Below are positions 25,428-34,043 of a DNA stretch of 61,628 nucleotides, piece by piece. Each line of letters opens with the position of its first letter. The stretch's first letter is position 1. The stretch is taken from positions 1 to 61,628 of the forward strand of contig NZ_JFHC01000053.1 in the NCBI RefSeq assembly GCF_000698595.1, in the 5' to 3' direction. Origin of the DNA: Caballeronia glathei (GTDB taxonomy: Bacteria > Pseudomonadota > Gammaproteobacteria > Burkholderiales > Burkholderiaceae). The notes under the pieces were generated by a model. The model was not told where the DNA came from. It saw only the letters and a program-made list of their open reading frames with translations, and did not search any database. The position numbers were made by a program, and so were the translations under genes.

Positions 25428-27383
25428 TCAGGTCCCCATCAGCCGCTCCGCCCCCTCGTCGGCCTGCCCGCCCAGATATGCCTCGATCACCTTTTCGTTG
25501 GCCTGGATCTCGGCGGGCTTGCCCTCCGCGATCTTCTGCCCGAAGTCCAGCACGGACACCGTATCGCAGACGCTCATCACCACGTCCATGTGATGCTCGA
25601 TCAGCACGAGCGTGATGCCGTGATTGCGCACCTTGCGGATGATCGCGATCAGGTCGCGGATATCGGGCGCCGTCAGACCCGCCGCGGGCTCGTCGAGCAA
25701 CAGCAGTTGCGGGTCGAGCGCGAGCGCCCGCGCGATTTCCAGCAGGCGCTGCTTGCCATACGGAAGGTTGCGCGCCTCCTCCGCCGCGACGTCCTCCAGC
25801 CCGACGAATCGCAGCATGTTGAACGCGCGCTCGCGCGCCTCGCGCTCCTCGCGCCGGTATCGCCCCGTCATCAGGCCGACATCGGCGAAGTTGGACCTGA
25901 ACGTGTGATGCAGGCCGACCAGCACGTTCTCGAGCGCGGTCATCTCGCCGAACAGCTGCACGTTCTGGAACGTGCGGGCGATTCCGGAGAGCGCGATGTC
26001 CGCGGAACTGCGCCCCGCAATCGGCTTGCCGTCATACTCGATCGCGCCCGCGGTCGGCACGTAGATGCCGGTCAGCACGTTCATCATCGTGCTCTTGCCC
26101 GAGCCGTTCGGCCCGATCAGCCCGTGAATGGTGCCGCGCTTCACCTTCAGGTCGACTTCGTTGAGCGCCTTCAGGCCGCTGAACTGCATCAGCACGCCGC
26201 GCACGTCGAGAATGCTCCCGGTGCCTTCGGTGCGAACCGCGAGCACCGCATCCTGGCGCGTGGCGGCGAGCGCCTGAATATCCATCGATCTCGCGCGCCC
26301 GCGGCCGAGGCTCAGCACACGGCGCACGAACCCGACGATGCCGTCCTGCAGGTAGTACACGACGAGCAGGATCATCAGGCCGAAGATGGTCAGCCGCCAG
26401 TCGGTGAGCGCATCGATCCAGTACGAGAAGATCGCGAGGCCCGCCGTGCCGAGCACGGGAATCGCCACCTTGCGCGGCGTGCTGATCTTGCGCGCGAGCG
26501 CCACCGCCGCGCCGATCACGACGATGGCCGCGAGCAGCGTCGAGACCATGCGGAACGTGTCGATGTCGTCGAGCAGCTTGGGCAGCATCACGATGATCGT
26601 CGAGCCGAGCACGGCGCCCGTGCGCGTCTTGCGCCCGCCCATGATGATCGCGAGCAGGAACAGGATGGTCAGCTCGAAGTTGTACGTGTTGGGCGAGATG
26701 TACTGCTCGGAATACGAGTAGAGGCAGCCGGCCAGCCCCGCGAAACCCGCGCTGATCACGAACGCATAGACCTTGTACCGGTACACCGAGACGCCCATGC
26801 AGTCCGAGGCGATCGGGCTGTCGCGCAGCGCCTCGAACGCGCGGCCGAGGTGCGACTTGAGCACGCGGTGCACGACGACGATCGACACCACGAGCAGCGC
26901 CGCGACGAGCCAGTAGTACTCGACTTCATCGAGCATGTGGCCGGCGAACGAGGGCTTCGGGATCTTGAGGCCCATCGGCCCGTTGGTCAGGAAGTCCATC
27001 TCGTTGATGAGAATCTGGATGATGGTGCCGAACGCGAGCGTCACCATCGCCAGATACGGGCCCGATACGCGCAGCGCCGGCAGGGCGAGTATCGCGCCGA
27101 AGCCGGCCGTCACGAGGATCGCGAGCGGCGCGGTCACGAAGAACGGCATGCCGAGCTTCATGAACAGCACGCCCGCGGTATAGGCGCCCACGCCGAAGAG
27201 GCCGGCGTGTCCGAGCGACACCTGACCCGTATAGCCGACCACGATGTCGAGACCGAACAGCAGGATCGCGTAGATCATGATGGTCTCGACGAGGTGGATG
27301 TAATACGGATTGCCCGACAGCAGCGGGAAAACCGCGAGAGCAGCGAGCCCGAGTCCCGCCGCGATGAGTTTCTTTGTTTTCAC
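25428..27383 (-). CDS. livM: LivM-LivG fusion: permease plus ATP-binding protein of a branched-chain amino acid transporter
   Basis: The 651-residue protein joins two subunits. Residues 1 to about 350 are a LivM permease with the family motif GYTGQVSLGHAGLFGVGAY and about nine helices. A linker (about 355-390) leads to a LivG-type ATPase with Walker A GPNGSGKSTM (about 424-432), IARTFQNVQLFGEMTALENV, signature LPYGKQRLLEIARAL, Walker B LLLLDEPAAGL and LIEHHMDVVMSVCD. The start is GTG with GAGG 7 nt upstream. livH ends 7 bp upstream of the start. The SBP gene upstream suggests an amino acid or amide substrate. Confidence 0.92.
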   Translation of the reverse strand: MKTKKLIAAGLGLAALAVFPLLSGNPYYIHLVETIMIYAILLFGLDIVVGYTGQVSLGHAGLFGVGAYTAGVLFMKLGMPFFVTAPLAILVTAGFGAILALPALRVSGPYLAMVTLAFGTIIQILINEMDFLTNGPMGLKIPKPSFAGHMLDEVEYYWLVAALLVVSIVVVHRVLKSHLGRAFEALRDSPIASDCMGVSVYRYKVYAFVISAGFAGLAGCLYSYSEQYISPNTYNFELTILFLLAIIMGGRKTRTGAVLGSTIIVMLPKLLDDIDTFRMVSTLLAAIVVIGAAVALARKISTPRKVAIPVLGTAGLAIFSYWIDALTDWRLTIFGLMILLVVYYLQDGIVGFVRRVLSLGRGRARSMDIQALAATRQDAVLAVRTEGTGSILDVRGVLMQFSGLKALNEVDLKVKRGTIHGLIGPNGSGKSTMMNVLTGIYVPTAGAIEYDGKPIAGRSSADIALSGIARTFQNVQLFGEMTALENVLVGLHHTFRSNFADVGLMTGRYRREEREARERAFNMLRFVGLEDVAAEEARNLPYGKQRLLEIARALALDPQLLLLDEPAAGLTAPDIRDLIAIIRKVRNHGITLVLIEHHMDVVMSVCDTVSVLDFGQKIAEGKPAEIQANEKVIEAYLGGQADEGAERLMGT

Positions 27384-27390
27384 GGTAGCC

Positions 27391-28266
27391 TCAGACTTTC
27401 TTGATCGCGGTCTTGCCGAAGAGACCCGCGGGCTTCACCGCCAGCACGATCAGCAGCAGCACGAGTCCCGGCACGTCCTTGTAGCCGGTCGAGATGTAGA
27501 AGCCGGTCGTCGTCTCGGCGATGCCGAGAATCATCCCGCCCACGATGATGCCCATGCCGCTCGACAGCCCGCCGATGATCGCAACGGCGAACGCCTTCAG
27601 GCCGAGCACGGCGCCCATCGTCGCGCCGGTCAGCGTGAGCGGCGCGATCAGCACGCCCGCGAAGGCCGCCGTGAGCGACGAGAGCGCATACGAGAACGTG
27701 ATCACGAGCCCCGTGTTGATGCCCATGAGCGAGGCCGCATCGCGGTCATTGGCGGTCGCGACCACGGCCTTGCCGAAGATCGTCTTGCGGTTGAAGAACT
27801 CCACGGCGAGCATCATCACGAGCGCGCCCGCGACGACGAGCAGCTCCATCGGCAGCACGTTCGCGCCGAACACCCTGAGCGGCGACTCCGGCAGCGGCGA
27901 CGGAAAGCGCAGGTCGTCGCGGCCCCAGACGTTTTCCGCGACGTTCTTGAAGATGATGCCGAGCGCGATCGTCGACATGATCCAGCCGAACTCCGACTTG
28001 ATCTTGATCGCGGGCCGCACGCCGATGCGTTCGACGAACGCGCCCTGCGCGAGCCCGAAGAGGCAGACGAGCGGAATCATCAGCCAGTAGTTCACGCCGA
28101 GCGAAACGAGCGTGAGCCCGACGAGCGCGCCGAGCATGAGGGCATCGCCCTGGCCGAAGTTGAGCGTGCCGGAAGTGGCGAAAGTAAGTTGATAGCCGAA
28201 CGCGATCACGGCGTAGATCATGCCGAGCGCGATGCCGCTATAGATGAGCTGAAGAAGAATGGACAT
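27391..28266 (-). CDS. livH: Branched-chain amino acid ABC transporter permease LivH
   Basis: The 291-residue integral membrane protein has the LivH pattern: LLQLIYSGIALGMIYAVIAFGYQLTFATSGTLNFGQGD near the N-terminus, the GINTGLVITFSYALSSLTAAFAGVL segment and GLSSGMGIIVGG towards the end, with about eight helices. It forms the membrane channel with the LivM half of the next gene. The ribosome-binding site is weak, and an intercistronic hairpin precedes it, so it is probably made in lower amounts than the binding protein. Confidence 0.93.
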   Translation of the reverse strand: MSILLQLIYSGIALGMIYAVIAFGYQLTFATSGTLNFGQGDALMLGALVGLTLVSLGVNYWLMIPLVCLFGLAQGAFVERIGVRPAIKIKSEFGWIMSTIALGIIFKNVAENVWGRDDLRFPSPLPESPLRVFGANVLPMELLVVAGALVMMLAVEFFNRKTIFGKAVVATANDRDAASLMGINTGLVITFSYALSSLTAAFAGVLIAPLTLTGATMGAVLGLKAFAVAIIGGLSSGMGIIVGGMILGIAETTTGFYISTGYKDVPGLVLLLIVLAVKPAGLFGKTAIKKV

Positions 28267-28300
28267 CGTCGAATCGCCGGTGGTTCAGGAGACAAAGCAA

Positions 28301-28330
28301 AGCCGCACCCGCCGTGAGGCGGGCGCGGCT
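28301..28330 (-). terminator. Intercistronic hairpin between livK and livH
   Basis: A 13-bp stem with one mismatch (AGCCGC-A-CCCGCC with GGCGGG-C-GCGGCT) and a GTGA loop, 23 nt after the livK stop. On the minus strand TTTGCTTTG follows, only a weak U-tract. Such hairpins after binding-protein genes usually stabilise the upstream message and partly terminate. Confidence 0.6.
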
Positions 28331-28352
28331 CATGTACACAAGATGCGCGGCC

Positions 28353-29570
28353 TTAGTTCGAGGCCGTCGTCTGCTTGGCGCGCAGCTGGCCGCCGCCCTT
28401 CTTGTCCGCGTCGTACGCGTAGACCACGCGGCCGCCCTTCACCTCGCCCACCACCGGCACGTTGGGGCTGATCGCTTCGTGGTCGGCATGCGAGAACGGC
28501 TTGTCGTACACCATCACGACGCCCTCGACCTTCGTGTTCAGGCTCTCGAGCGCAGCACGCACCTTCGGGCCCTCCGTCGATCCGGCCTGCGTGATCGCGG
28601 CGGCGAGCAGGTACACCGAGTCGTAGCCTTGCGCGGCGGAAACCGGCGAGTCGATGCGGTTGTTCTTCGGCTTGAACTCCTTCAGGTACGCATCGATGAA
28701 GGCCTTGCGCTTGGGCGTGTTCGGCTCCTGGATGAACGTCTGCGGCATGCGCGCGCCTTCGCCGTTGGCACCGGCGTTGTCGATGTAGTTCGCCATCGAG
28801 AGCGTCCAGCTGCCGATGAGCGGGACCTTCCAGCCGAGCTTCGCCTGCCCGTTGGCGATCTGCGCGAGCTCCGGTCCGATGCCGTAGGTCAGCACGGCTT
28901 CGGCGCCCGCTTCCTTCGCCTTCAGCAGCTGGGCCGTCATGTCGACGTCCTTGATGTTGAATTTCTCGACGGCGACAGGCTTCACGCCCTTCGCGGCCAG
29001 CGCCTTCTCGAGGTCCTCGCGGCCGAGCTGGCCGTAGTTGGTCGAGTCGGCGAGGATCGCCACCTTCTTGAAGCCGCGCTTGGTCACCGCTTCCTCGACG
29101 ATCATCGGCGCCTGGATGCGGTCGGCGGCGGCGTTGCGGAACACGTAGTTGTCAGGCTGGTCGGCGAACTGGTGCGTGACGACCGAACCGGTCGCGACGT
29201 TGTTGAACACCGGGATCTTCGCTTCCTGGAAGAAGCGCTGCGAAGCGAGCGCGACGCCGGTGTTGATGTAGCCCACTACCGCGACGACCTTCTCCTTGTT
29301 GATCAGCTCCTGCGCGATCTGCACGCCGCGCTCGTTCTTCGCTTCGTCGTCACGCTCGACAAGCACGATCTGGCGGCCGAGCACGCCGCCCGACTTGTTG
29401 ATCTCAGCGGTAGCGAGCCGCACCCCGTCGCGCATGCTCACGCCCATCGACGACGAACCGCCGGTGAAAGGACCGTCGACGCCGATCTTGATCGGATCCG
29501 CCGCGTAGCCGGCCGAGGCGAAAACGCCGAACGCGAGCGCACCCGCGATGAGCTTCATTTGCATACCCAT
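28353..29570 (-). CDS. livK: Branched-chain amino acid ABC transporter substrate-binding protein
   Basis: The 405-residue periplasmic protein has a signal peptide (MQMKLIAGALAFGVFASAGYA, cleavage before ADPIKIG) and the two-lobed Peripla_BP_6 fold: GVDGPFTGGSSSMGVSMRDGVRLATAEIN, VVAVVGYINTGVALAS, KVAILADSTNYGQLGRED and GYDSVYLLAAAI. It captures the ligand for the Liv permeases downstream. I chose the ATG at 29570, behind GGAGACA, rather than the longer frame from 29654. Related proteins bind Leu/Ile/Val but also amides or aromatic acids, so the ligand is not certain. Confidence 0.92.
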   Translation of the reverse strand: MGMQMKLIAGALAFGVFASAGYAADPIKIGVDGPFTGGSSSMGVSMRDGVRLATAEINKSGGVLGRQIVLVERDDEAKNERGVQIAQELINKEKVVAVVGYINTGVALASQRFFQEAKIPVFNNVATGSVVTHQFADQPDNYVFRNAAADRIQAPMIVEEAVTKRGFKKVAILADSTNYGQLGREDLEKALAAKGVKPVAVEKFNIKDVDMTAQLLKAKEAGAEAVLTYGIGPELAQIANGQAKLGWKVPLIGSWTLSMANYIDNAGANGEGARMPQTFIQEPNTPKRKAFIDAYLKEFKPKNNRIDSPVSAAQGYDSVYLLAAAITQAGSTEGPKVRAALESLNTKVEGVVMVYDKPFSHADHEAISPNVPVVGEVKGGRVVYAYDADKKGGGQLRAKQTTASN

Positions 29571-29763
29571 TGTTGTCTCCGTCGCATGAATCGTTTTTTT
29601 TGTCAGGCCGGCTTTCGTTTTTGGCGGTCGCCGCCTGGCCCGTTTATTTCGCAAGCTTGTTAAATACTTGTCGGTGACTGAGTGTAGGAAGTGAAAGGTT
29701 CAGACAATATTCGGAGTTACCCGCACAAAGTGAAAGGCACGGAGCGCGAGCGCACATTGAAAG

Positions 29764-29790
29764 GCGGCGCGCCCCGAAAGGGTGCGCCGC
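29764..29790 (-). terminator. Hairpin downstream of the DUF2934 gene
   Basis: An 11-bp stem with one G-U pair (GCGGCGCGCCC with GGGTGCGCCGC) and a 5-nt CGAAA loop, read on the minus strand about 90 nt after the stop. Only a short CUUUC follows. Confidence 0.5.
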
Positions 29791-29879
29791 GTGCAGGAGA
29801 TCAGGTGGGTGCTATCGGATGAGCGGCGGCAGTCGCGCCGCCGTCATGGCGTCGTCATGACCCTGGCCGACGAACTGGT

Positions 29880-30050
29880 TTAGCTTTTCTCGACGGACGC
29901 CGGCCCGCCATTTTCGCCAGCGACGCTCGCGCGCGCCTCTTCCCAGAATTCGTCGGCGCGTCCTTCGGGGCTCCCCGCTTCTTCCCATAGCTCGTAGGCT
30001 TTGCGGCGGATCTGTTCGTCCGTCGACGTGTCCAGCGATGTGTTTTCCAT
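29880..30050 (-). CDS. DUF2934-family small protein (56 aa)
   Basis: This short gene lies between the Liv operon promoter and the dioxygenase gene. The product starts MENTSLDTSTDEQIRRKAYE and continues with LWEEAGSPEGRADEFWEEARA, the signature of the DUF2934 family of small, acidic, mostly helical proteins of unknown role common in soil proteobacteria. GGAG stands 8 nt before the ATG. The reading frame has a clean TAA stop. It lies 193 bp downstream of the dioxygenase stop on the same strand. Confidence 0.8.
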   Translation of the reverse strand: MENTSLDTSTDEQIRRKAYELWEEAGSPEGRADEFWEEARASVAGENGGPASVEKS

Positions 30051-30243
30051 CGTGCGCTCCCAGGCAAATGATTACGGAACGGATGGAAGCCGCGGACTCC
30101 ACGGTCGCACGCGCCGGCCCGACTCCATACGGGCCGCGGCGCCACCATCCGGCAAACGTTGCAGCGATCTCACCGCAGCAATCGCTATGCCGCGCGGTGT
30201 CACGCGCGTGCCTCGTGAGCGGAGCGCCGGCCGGGCCGTGCGG

Positions 30244-31353
30244 CTATGGCGTCGAACGCGCGAGCGCGAGCGCCGCGAGATTGCCTTCCCCGAAGCCGTG
30301 GTGGCCGCGGCGCTCGACGATCTCGAAGAACATGTCGCCGCGCTCGCGCTCGACAAACGTCTGCAGGAACAGTTGCGGCGTGCCGTCAGGGGCGATCTCG
30401 CCGTCGACGAGAATGCCCCGCGCGCGCAGTTGCGCGACGTCGAGCCCGTGCCCCGGAAGCCGCGCATCGAGCTGGTCGTAATAGCGCGCGGGCGGCTCGA
30501 CGAATTTCACGCCTCGGGCGATCAGCGCGTCGGCCGAAGCGAAGATGTCGGCCGACGCGAGCGCGATGTGCTGCACGCCTTCACCCGCGTGATCGGGCAG
30601 GTACTGCTGCATCAGGTCGGTGCGGTAGGTGCCTTCCTCGTAGACGGGAATGCGGATCGAGCCGCACGGCGAGAGCGTCACCGCCGAGTCCTGCGACACG
30701 TGCCAGTCCGGATGCACCTGATGCAGCTCCTCGAAATGCAGCACTTCGCGGTAGAAGTCGAGCCACTCCCGAATGCGTCCCGCGCCGACCGTCTGCGTGA
30801 AATGGTCGACTTCGAGCAGCCCGGTGCCGCCGTATTGCGTGGCTTGCGTGCCGGCCCCGTTGATCGGGCGAAAGTCGATGTCGTAGATCGACGCCTCGCC
30901 CGCGTTCTTGCCCGGCCAGTGATCGACGAAATAGATGTGCGAGTCGCCGATGCCCTGAATCGCCGGAATCGCCAGTTCGTTCGGGCCGATCTTCTCGCCC
31001 TCGAAGTCCCATGCGCCGAAATCCACGGCCCGCTCGTGCGCCGTCTGGGCATCGACGACGCGAATCCCGATCGCGCAGATGCCCACGCCGTGCGTCTCGG
31101 CGAACCGCGACGCGAACGAATCCGGCTCGGCATTGATCAGGAAATTCATGCTGCCCTGGCGAAACAGCGTGACGGCCTTGCTGACGTGGCGCGCCGCGGG
31201 CACGAAGCCGAGCCGCCCGAAGAGCGTCGCGAGACCGTCGGGGTCGGGGCTCGAAAATTCGACGAACTCCAGCCCCGCGATGCCGAGCGGATTGCTGCCG
31301 GAGCCCTCGCCCGGTGTCGGTGCGGCGGAGGAATCGGAGTCGGGATGCGTCAT
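30244..31353 (-). CDS. hppD: 4-hydroxyphenylpyruvate dioxygenase
   Basis: The 369-residue Fe(II) enzyme converts 4-hydroxyphenylpyruvate to homogentisate in tyrosine catabolism. It has two vicinal-oxygen-chelate domains. The iron ligands are visible as His in LLEVDHFTQTV, His in GVQHIALAS and Glu in MFFEIVERRG. The C-terminal GHHGFGEGNLAALALA is typical. The ATG at 31353 follows AAGG, and the extension to 31641 has no family support. The first domain has an Ala/Ser-rich N-terminal tail (about residues 5-20), longer than in many relatives. It appears monocistronic. Confidence 0.9.
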   Translation of the reverse strand: MTHPDSDSSAAPTPGEGSGSNPLGIAGLEFVEFSSPDPDGLATLFGRLGFVPAARHVSKAVTLFRQGSMNFLINAEPDSFASRFAETHGVGICAIGIRVVDAQTAHERAVDFGAWDFEGEKIGPNELAIPAIQGIGDSHIYFVDHWPGKNAGEASIYDIDFRPINGAGTQATQYGGTGLLEVDHFTQTVGAGRIREWLDFYREVLHFEELHQVHPDWHVSQDSAVTLSPCGSIRIPVYEEGTYRTDLMQQYLPDHAGEGVQHIALASADIFASADALIARGVKFVEPPARYYDQLDARLPGHGLDVAQLRARGILVDGEIAPDGTPQLFLQTFVERERGDMFFEIVERRGHHGFGEGNLAALALARSTP

Positions 31354-31639
31354 CGGAGATACCTTGAAAAATGGTCTGGCCGGATTGCGTTCGGGTGCTC
31401 CGGTGCGTCCGTGCACTCGCGCGGGCGCCGCTGCCGCGCGGGCCGCCCACACCGGCGCCGCCCGAAAAGTGGCAGTAGAGTAGCGGTTACGCAATCGACA
31501 TGTCAAAGCCGCGAGAAAGCGTAGCGGCGGCATGACGGCGCGGTGACGGCCTCTCGTGAGGATATCGCAGACACCCGCGGCACGCCCTGGACCGCGCGGC
31601 GCGCGGTGCCTCGCCCATCGTTGAATCAGGAAGTCGGCC

Positions 31640-32296
31640 ATGCAAGACGACTGCTGCAGCCAGGACCACGGGCAGGCGCCCCGCCACGACAGCCGCTACC
31701 GCTCGGCGCTCTGGATCGCGCTCGCCGTGAACTTCGCGATGTTCGTGGTGGAGGTCGTGTCGGGAATCGTGGCGGGGTCCGTGTCGCTGCTGGCCGACTC
31801 GGTGGATTTCATCGGCGACGCCGCCAACTACGGCATCAGCCTCTTCGTGCTCGGCATGGGCCTCGCGGCGCGCGCGAGGGCCTCGCTGCTGAAGGCCTTC
31901 TCGATGGCCGCGTTCGGGATCGGGGTGCTCGGCTGCGCGCTGTGGCATGCCTTCGACTCGACGACGCCCAGCGCCCCGACGATGGGCGCGGTCGGCACGC
32001 TCGCGCTCGCCGCCAATTGCGGCGTGGCGCTCCTGCTCTACGCGCATCGCGATGGTGACAGCAACCGGCGCAGCGTGTGGCTCTGCACGCGCAACGACGC
32101 GCTCGGCAACCTCGCCGTGCTGGTCGCCGCGCTGGGCGTGTTCGGCACGTCGTCGGCGTGGCCGGACCTGAGCGTGGCGGGCATCATGGCCGCGCTCGCG
32201 CTGGGTTCCTCCGCGCGCGTGCTGCGCCAGGCACGCGCGGAACTGCGGGAAACCGCCGTGCCGCTCGCGCGGCCGCCGGGCGCGGGCCGCCGCTGA
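31640..32296 (+). CDS. Cation diffusion facilitator-like membrane protein (short)
   Basis: The 218-residue protein has a Cys/His-rich N-terminus (QDDCCSQDHG) and about six helices with the CDF fold: ALWIALAVNFAMFVVEVVSGIVAGSVSLLADSVDFIGDAANYG. The helix-2 metal site has Asp where His or Asp occurs, but the helix-5 motif reads CTRNDALGN rather than the usual H-x3-D, so one ligand is altered. The C-terminal cytoplasmic dimer domain is missing. It may still transport Zn, Co or Ni, or may have changed function. It is divergent from hppD. Confidence 0.75.
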   Translation: MQDDCCSQDHGQAPRHDSRYRSALWIALAVNFAMFVVEVVSGIVAGSVSLLADSVDFIGDAANYGISLFVLGMGLAARARASLLKAFSMAAFGIGVLGCALWHAFDSTTPSAPTMGAVGTLALAANCGVALLLYAHRDGDSNRRSVWLCTRNDALGNLAVLVAALGVFGTSSAWPDLSVAGIMAALALGSSARVLRQARAELRETAVPLARPPGAGRR

Positions 32297-32363
32297 ACGC
32301 CGCGCGGCGCGCCGGGCACACCCGGCGCACCGGCGTCATGCGGACCTGCAGGCGCGAACCGGC

Positions 32364-32612
32364 TCACGCGGCGATGCGCGCGAAGCCCATCGAAGGCCGC
32401 TTGGCCTGCGGCGGAAACACGTTCCACGAACCGTCCTCGTGGCGGAAGAAGATGATGGCGAGCATGCCGCCCGGGTGCAGCGCCTCCACGCAGACGTAGC
32501 GCGCACGGGTGATCTCCGAGCGGCAGAAGCGCACGACGCGCGCCGGCATCGCCGGGGTCGGGGCGAGCCATTTGTCGACGGCCCAGTGAAGCGATTTTTC
32601 ATCCGTGTGCAT
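32364..32612 (-). CDS. Small conserved hypothetical protein (82 aa)
   Basis: The product starts MHTDEKSLHWAVDKWLAP and ends PSMGFARIAA. It has a compact alpha/beta look with RYVCVEALHPGGMLAIIFFRHEDGSWNVFPP. There is no signal peptide or membrane helix. The ATG at 32612 is set by an excellent AGGAGA 7 nt upstream; the longer frame to 32837 runs through non-family sequence. It lies 77 bp downstream of the LRAT-fold gene on the same strand and may be co-transcribed. No function is proposed. Confidence 0.68.
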   Translation of the reverse strand: MHTDEKSLHWAVDKWLAPTPAMPARVVRFCRSEITRARYVCVEALHPGGMLAIIFFRHEDGSWNVFPPQAKRPSMGFARIAA

Positions 32613-32689
32613 GATCTTTCTCCTCGACTGCCTTTGCTTCAGTGGCCGCGCATCAATTCGGGATCCGCGCGGCCGGTGTGTGAAATCGG

Positions 32690-33199
32690 TCATGCGGCGC
32701 GTGCGCCGATGAAGAGCCTGCTGCGTTCCGCGTTGATGAACGCCCTGAAGAGGCCCGCGACTGCGTGAAGCGCGGCGCGCGGGTGAGTGAAGCAGGCTTC
32801 GACTTGCTGGCTGCGGTTTTCGCCGAACAGGCACCACGAGCAGAAGTGCTCGCAGTTGTTCGTGAGCAGGCGATAGTCGTCTTCGCCGAGGCGGGAGCGG
32901 GCGCGGCGAACGGCTTCGAGGCCGACGAACTTGGCGGTTGCGTTCAGGCGGACCCAGACTTCGTGACCCGCGGCGAACTCCTCGACCGTGCTTTCTTCCA
33001 CCGGGCCCCGATGCAGGGACTTGGCGAAACCTGCGTAGTGAATGACCTTGCCGTTGCCGACGTAGATGCCATGGTGTTGGTAACCGGAGCGAACCGTGAT
33101 CAGTTGCGATCCAAGAGCCGGTTCGTCGTCGAACGAAAAGGCGATCGCTGCGGCGGCGCCTTGTTGTTCGAACAGTCCGGTTTGTTGGGTGGTTGACAT
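32690..33199 (-). CDS. LRAT-domain protein (NlpC/P60-related Cys hydrolase or acyltransferase fold)
   Basis: The 169-residue protein shows the permuted NlpC/P60 fold of lecithin:retinol acyltransferase-like proteins: first His in YQHHGIYVGNGKVIHYAG and the catalytic Cys in TNNCEHFCSWCL. A hydrophobic C-terminal part (ALHAVAGLFRAFINAERSRL) may be membrane-associated. Family members are phospholipid acyltransferases or hydrolases, and some act as effectors or immune proteins. There is no signal peptide. GGAG lies 8 nt before the ATG, and a sigma-54-like element stands 73 nt upstream, hinting at co-regulation with the peptide system next door. Confidence 0.82.
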   Translation of the reverse strand: MSTTQQTGLFEQQGAAAAIAFSFDDEPALGSQLITVRSGYQHHGIYVGNGKVIHYAGFAKSLHRGPVEESTVEEFAAGHEVWVRLNATAKFVGLEAVRRARSRLGEDDYRLLTNNCEHFCSWCLFGENRSQQVEACFTHPRAALHAVAGLFRAFINAERSRLFIGARAA

Positions 33200-33271
33200 G
33201 GCTCGCTCCGATTATTTTTTGGTCGGCGGGGCGTCGGATGTGTCTGTTTGGCGCCTCGTTGCCAACTCAAT

Positions 33272-33287
33272 TGCATCAATCGGGCCA
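33272..33287 (-). promoter_or_regulatory. Sigma-54-like promoter of the LRAT gene
   Basis: Minus strand TGGCCCGATTGATGCA: GG and GC are separated by exactly 10 bases, as for -24/-12 elements. It departs from consensus at one -24 position (C for A in TGGCAC) and has ATGC at -12. It is weaker than the three peptide-gene promoters. Confidence 0.45.
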
Positions 33288-33679
33288 GTCTTTATAAACT
33301 ATTGATTTTTAACGGTTAAATATGTTTTCGAGGTCTCGGCGCGCACGCAAGTGTCTTGACCTCGCCAACACTTTAGAAGGTGTTGTCGGGCGCGGACCAT
33401 CAGGACTTTCAGCGCACGCTTAAGTACGCGGCATGCGTCGCGAGCGAGCGCTTTCGTGGATTTCAGGAATGTCGGGGCAAGGCGGAATTCGTCGGACGAT
33501 CGCTTTGCGGCGCGCGTCCCGGTGTTGGTTCGGCGACGCGCCTGCGCCGCGAAATGTTGGCTTCCGCCCAACTGATCGGAAGCCGCATTGCCGCCCCGAA
33601 GGCGTGGCATGCCACGCGAAGGTCGGCGATGCCTTGCGCCGCAAGCGTGAGGCGCCGGCAGTCTTTTCAGGCTCGATCC

Positions 33680-33695
33680 CGGCACGGCCCTTGCG
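33680..33695 (+). promoter_or_regulatory. Sigma-54 promoter of leader-peptide gene 1
   Basis: CGGCACGGCCCTTGCG: GG-N10-GC with a near-consensus -24 (GGCACG) and -12 (TTGC). It ends 47 nt before the ATG. It is nearly identical to the elements at 46543-46558 (minus) and 52534-52549 (plus). Confidence 0.8.
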
Positions 33696-33741
33696 ATGGT
33701 TACGGCGTCCCATCCCGCCGCACATGGCACGGAGATTCGAA

Positions 33742-34032
33742 ATGAGCGCCATCACTGTCACCGACCTGCACTACGATCGCGAGCTCGACCACGCGGCGAT
33801 GGCATCCATCGGCGGCGGCGGCGGCGCACCGTGGATCTACGGCTGGATCACGCCCTACATAGAAAGTCGGCCGGGCGGATTCGGCGGGGTGGTGAACATC
33901 ATCGAGATCACGAACAACTTCACCGCCGACCAGATGATCAACCAGTTCCAGCAGGTCGACGTCCACAACACCGGCGCGAACTCGAATATCAACGTGAGCC
34001 CGACCGCAATCGCGGGCAACGTCAAGGGGTAA
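33742..34032 (+). CDS. Double-glycine leader peptide precursor 1 (96 aa)
   Basis: The 26-residue leader MSAITVTDLHYDRELDHAAM-ASIGGG aligns without gaps with two other small proteins here (46189-46473 and 52791-53009). It fits double-glycine leaders: Leu at -12, Met at -7, Ile at -4, Gly at -2 and -1. The 70-residue core starts in a Gly run, then APWIYGWITPYIESRPGG, and becomes Asn/Gln-rich with an ANSNINVSPTAIAGN-type end. It has no Cys, so lanthionine or disulfide formation is excluded. Probably cleaved and exported by the C39 ABC exporter downstream. The start is supported by GGAG and by the leader alignment; the function of the core is unknown. Confidence 0.75.
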   Translation: MSAITVTDLHYDRELDHAAMASIGGGGGAPWIYGWITPYIESRPGGFGGVVNIIEITNNFTADQMINQFQQVDVHNTGANSNINVSPTAIAGNVKG

Positions 34033-34043
34033 GCGGCAGGCTC

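Larger units (their letters stand above)
33200..33741. promoter_or_regulatory. Divergent control region of LRAT gene and leader-peptide gene 1
   Basis: This 540-bp region has sigma-54-type elements facing both ways (33272-33287 minus, 33680-33695 plus), a perfect 16-bp palindrome GCGTGGCATGCCACGC at 33602-33617, and an 8-bp inverted repeat GGCTTCCG/CGGAAGCC near 33559-33585. The palindrome lies 62 bp upstream of the plus-strand -24 element, a usual place for an activator site. I see no convincing gene here. Confidence 0.5.
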
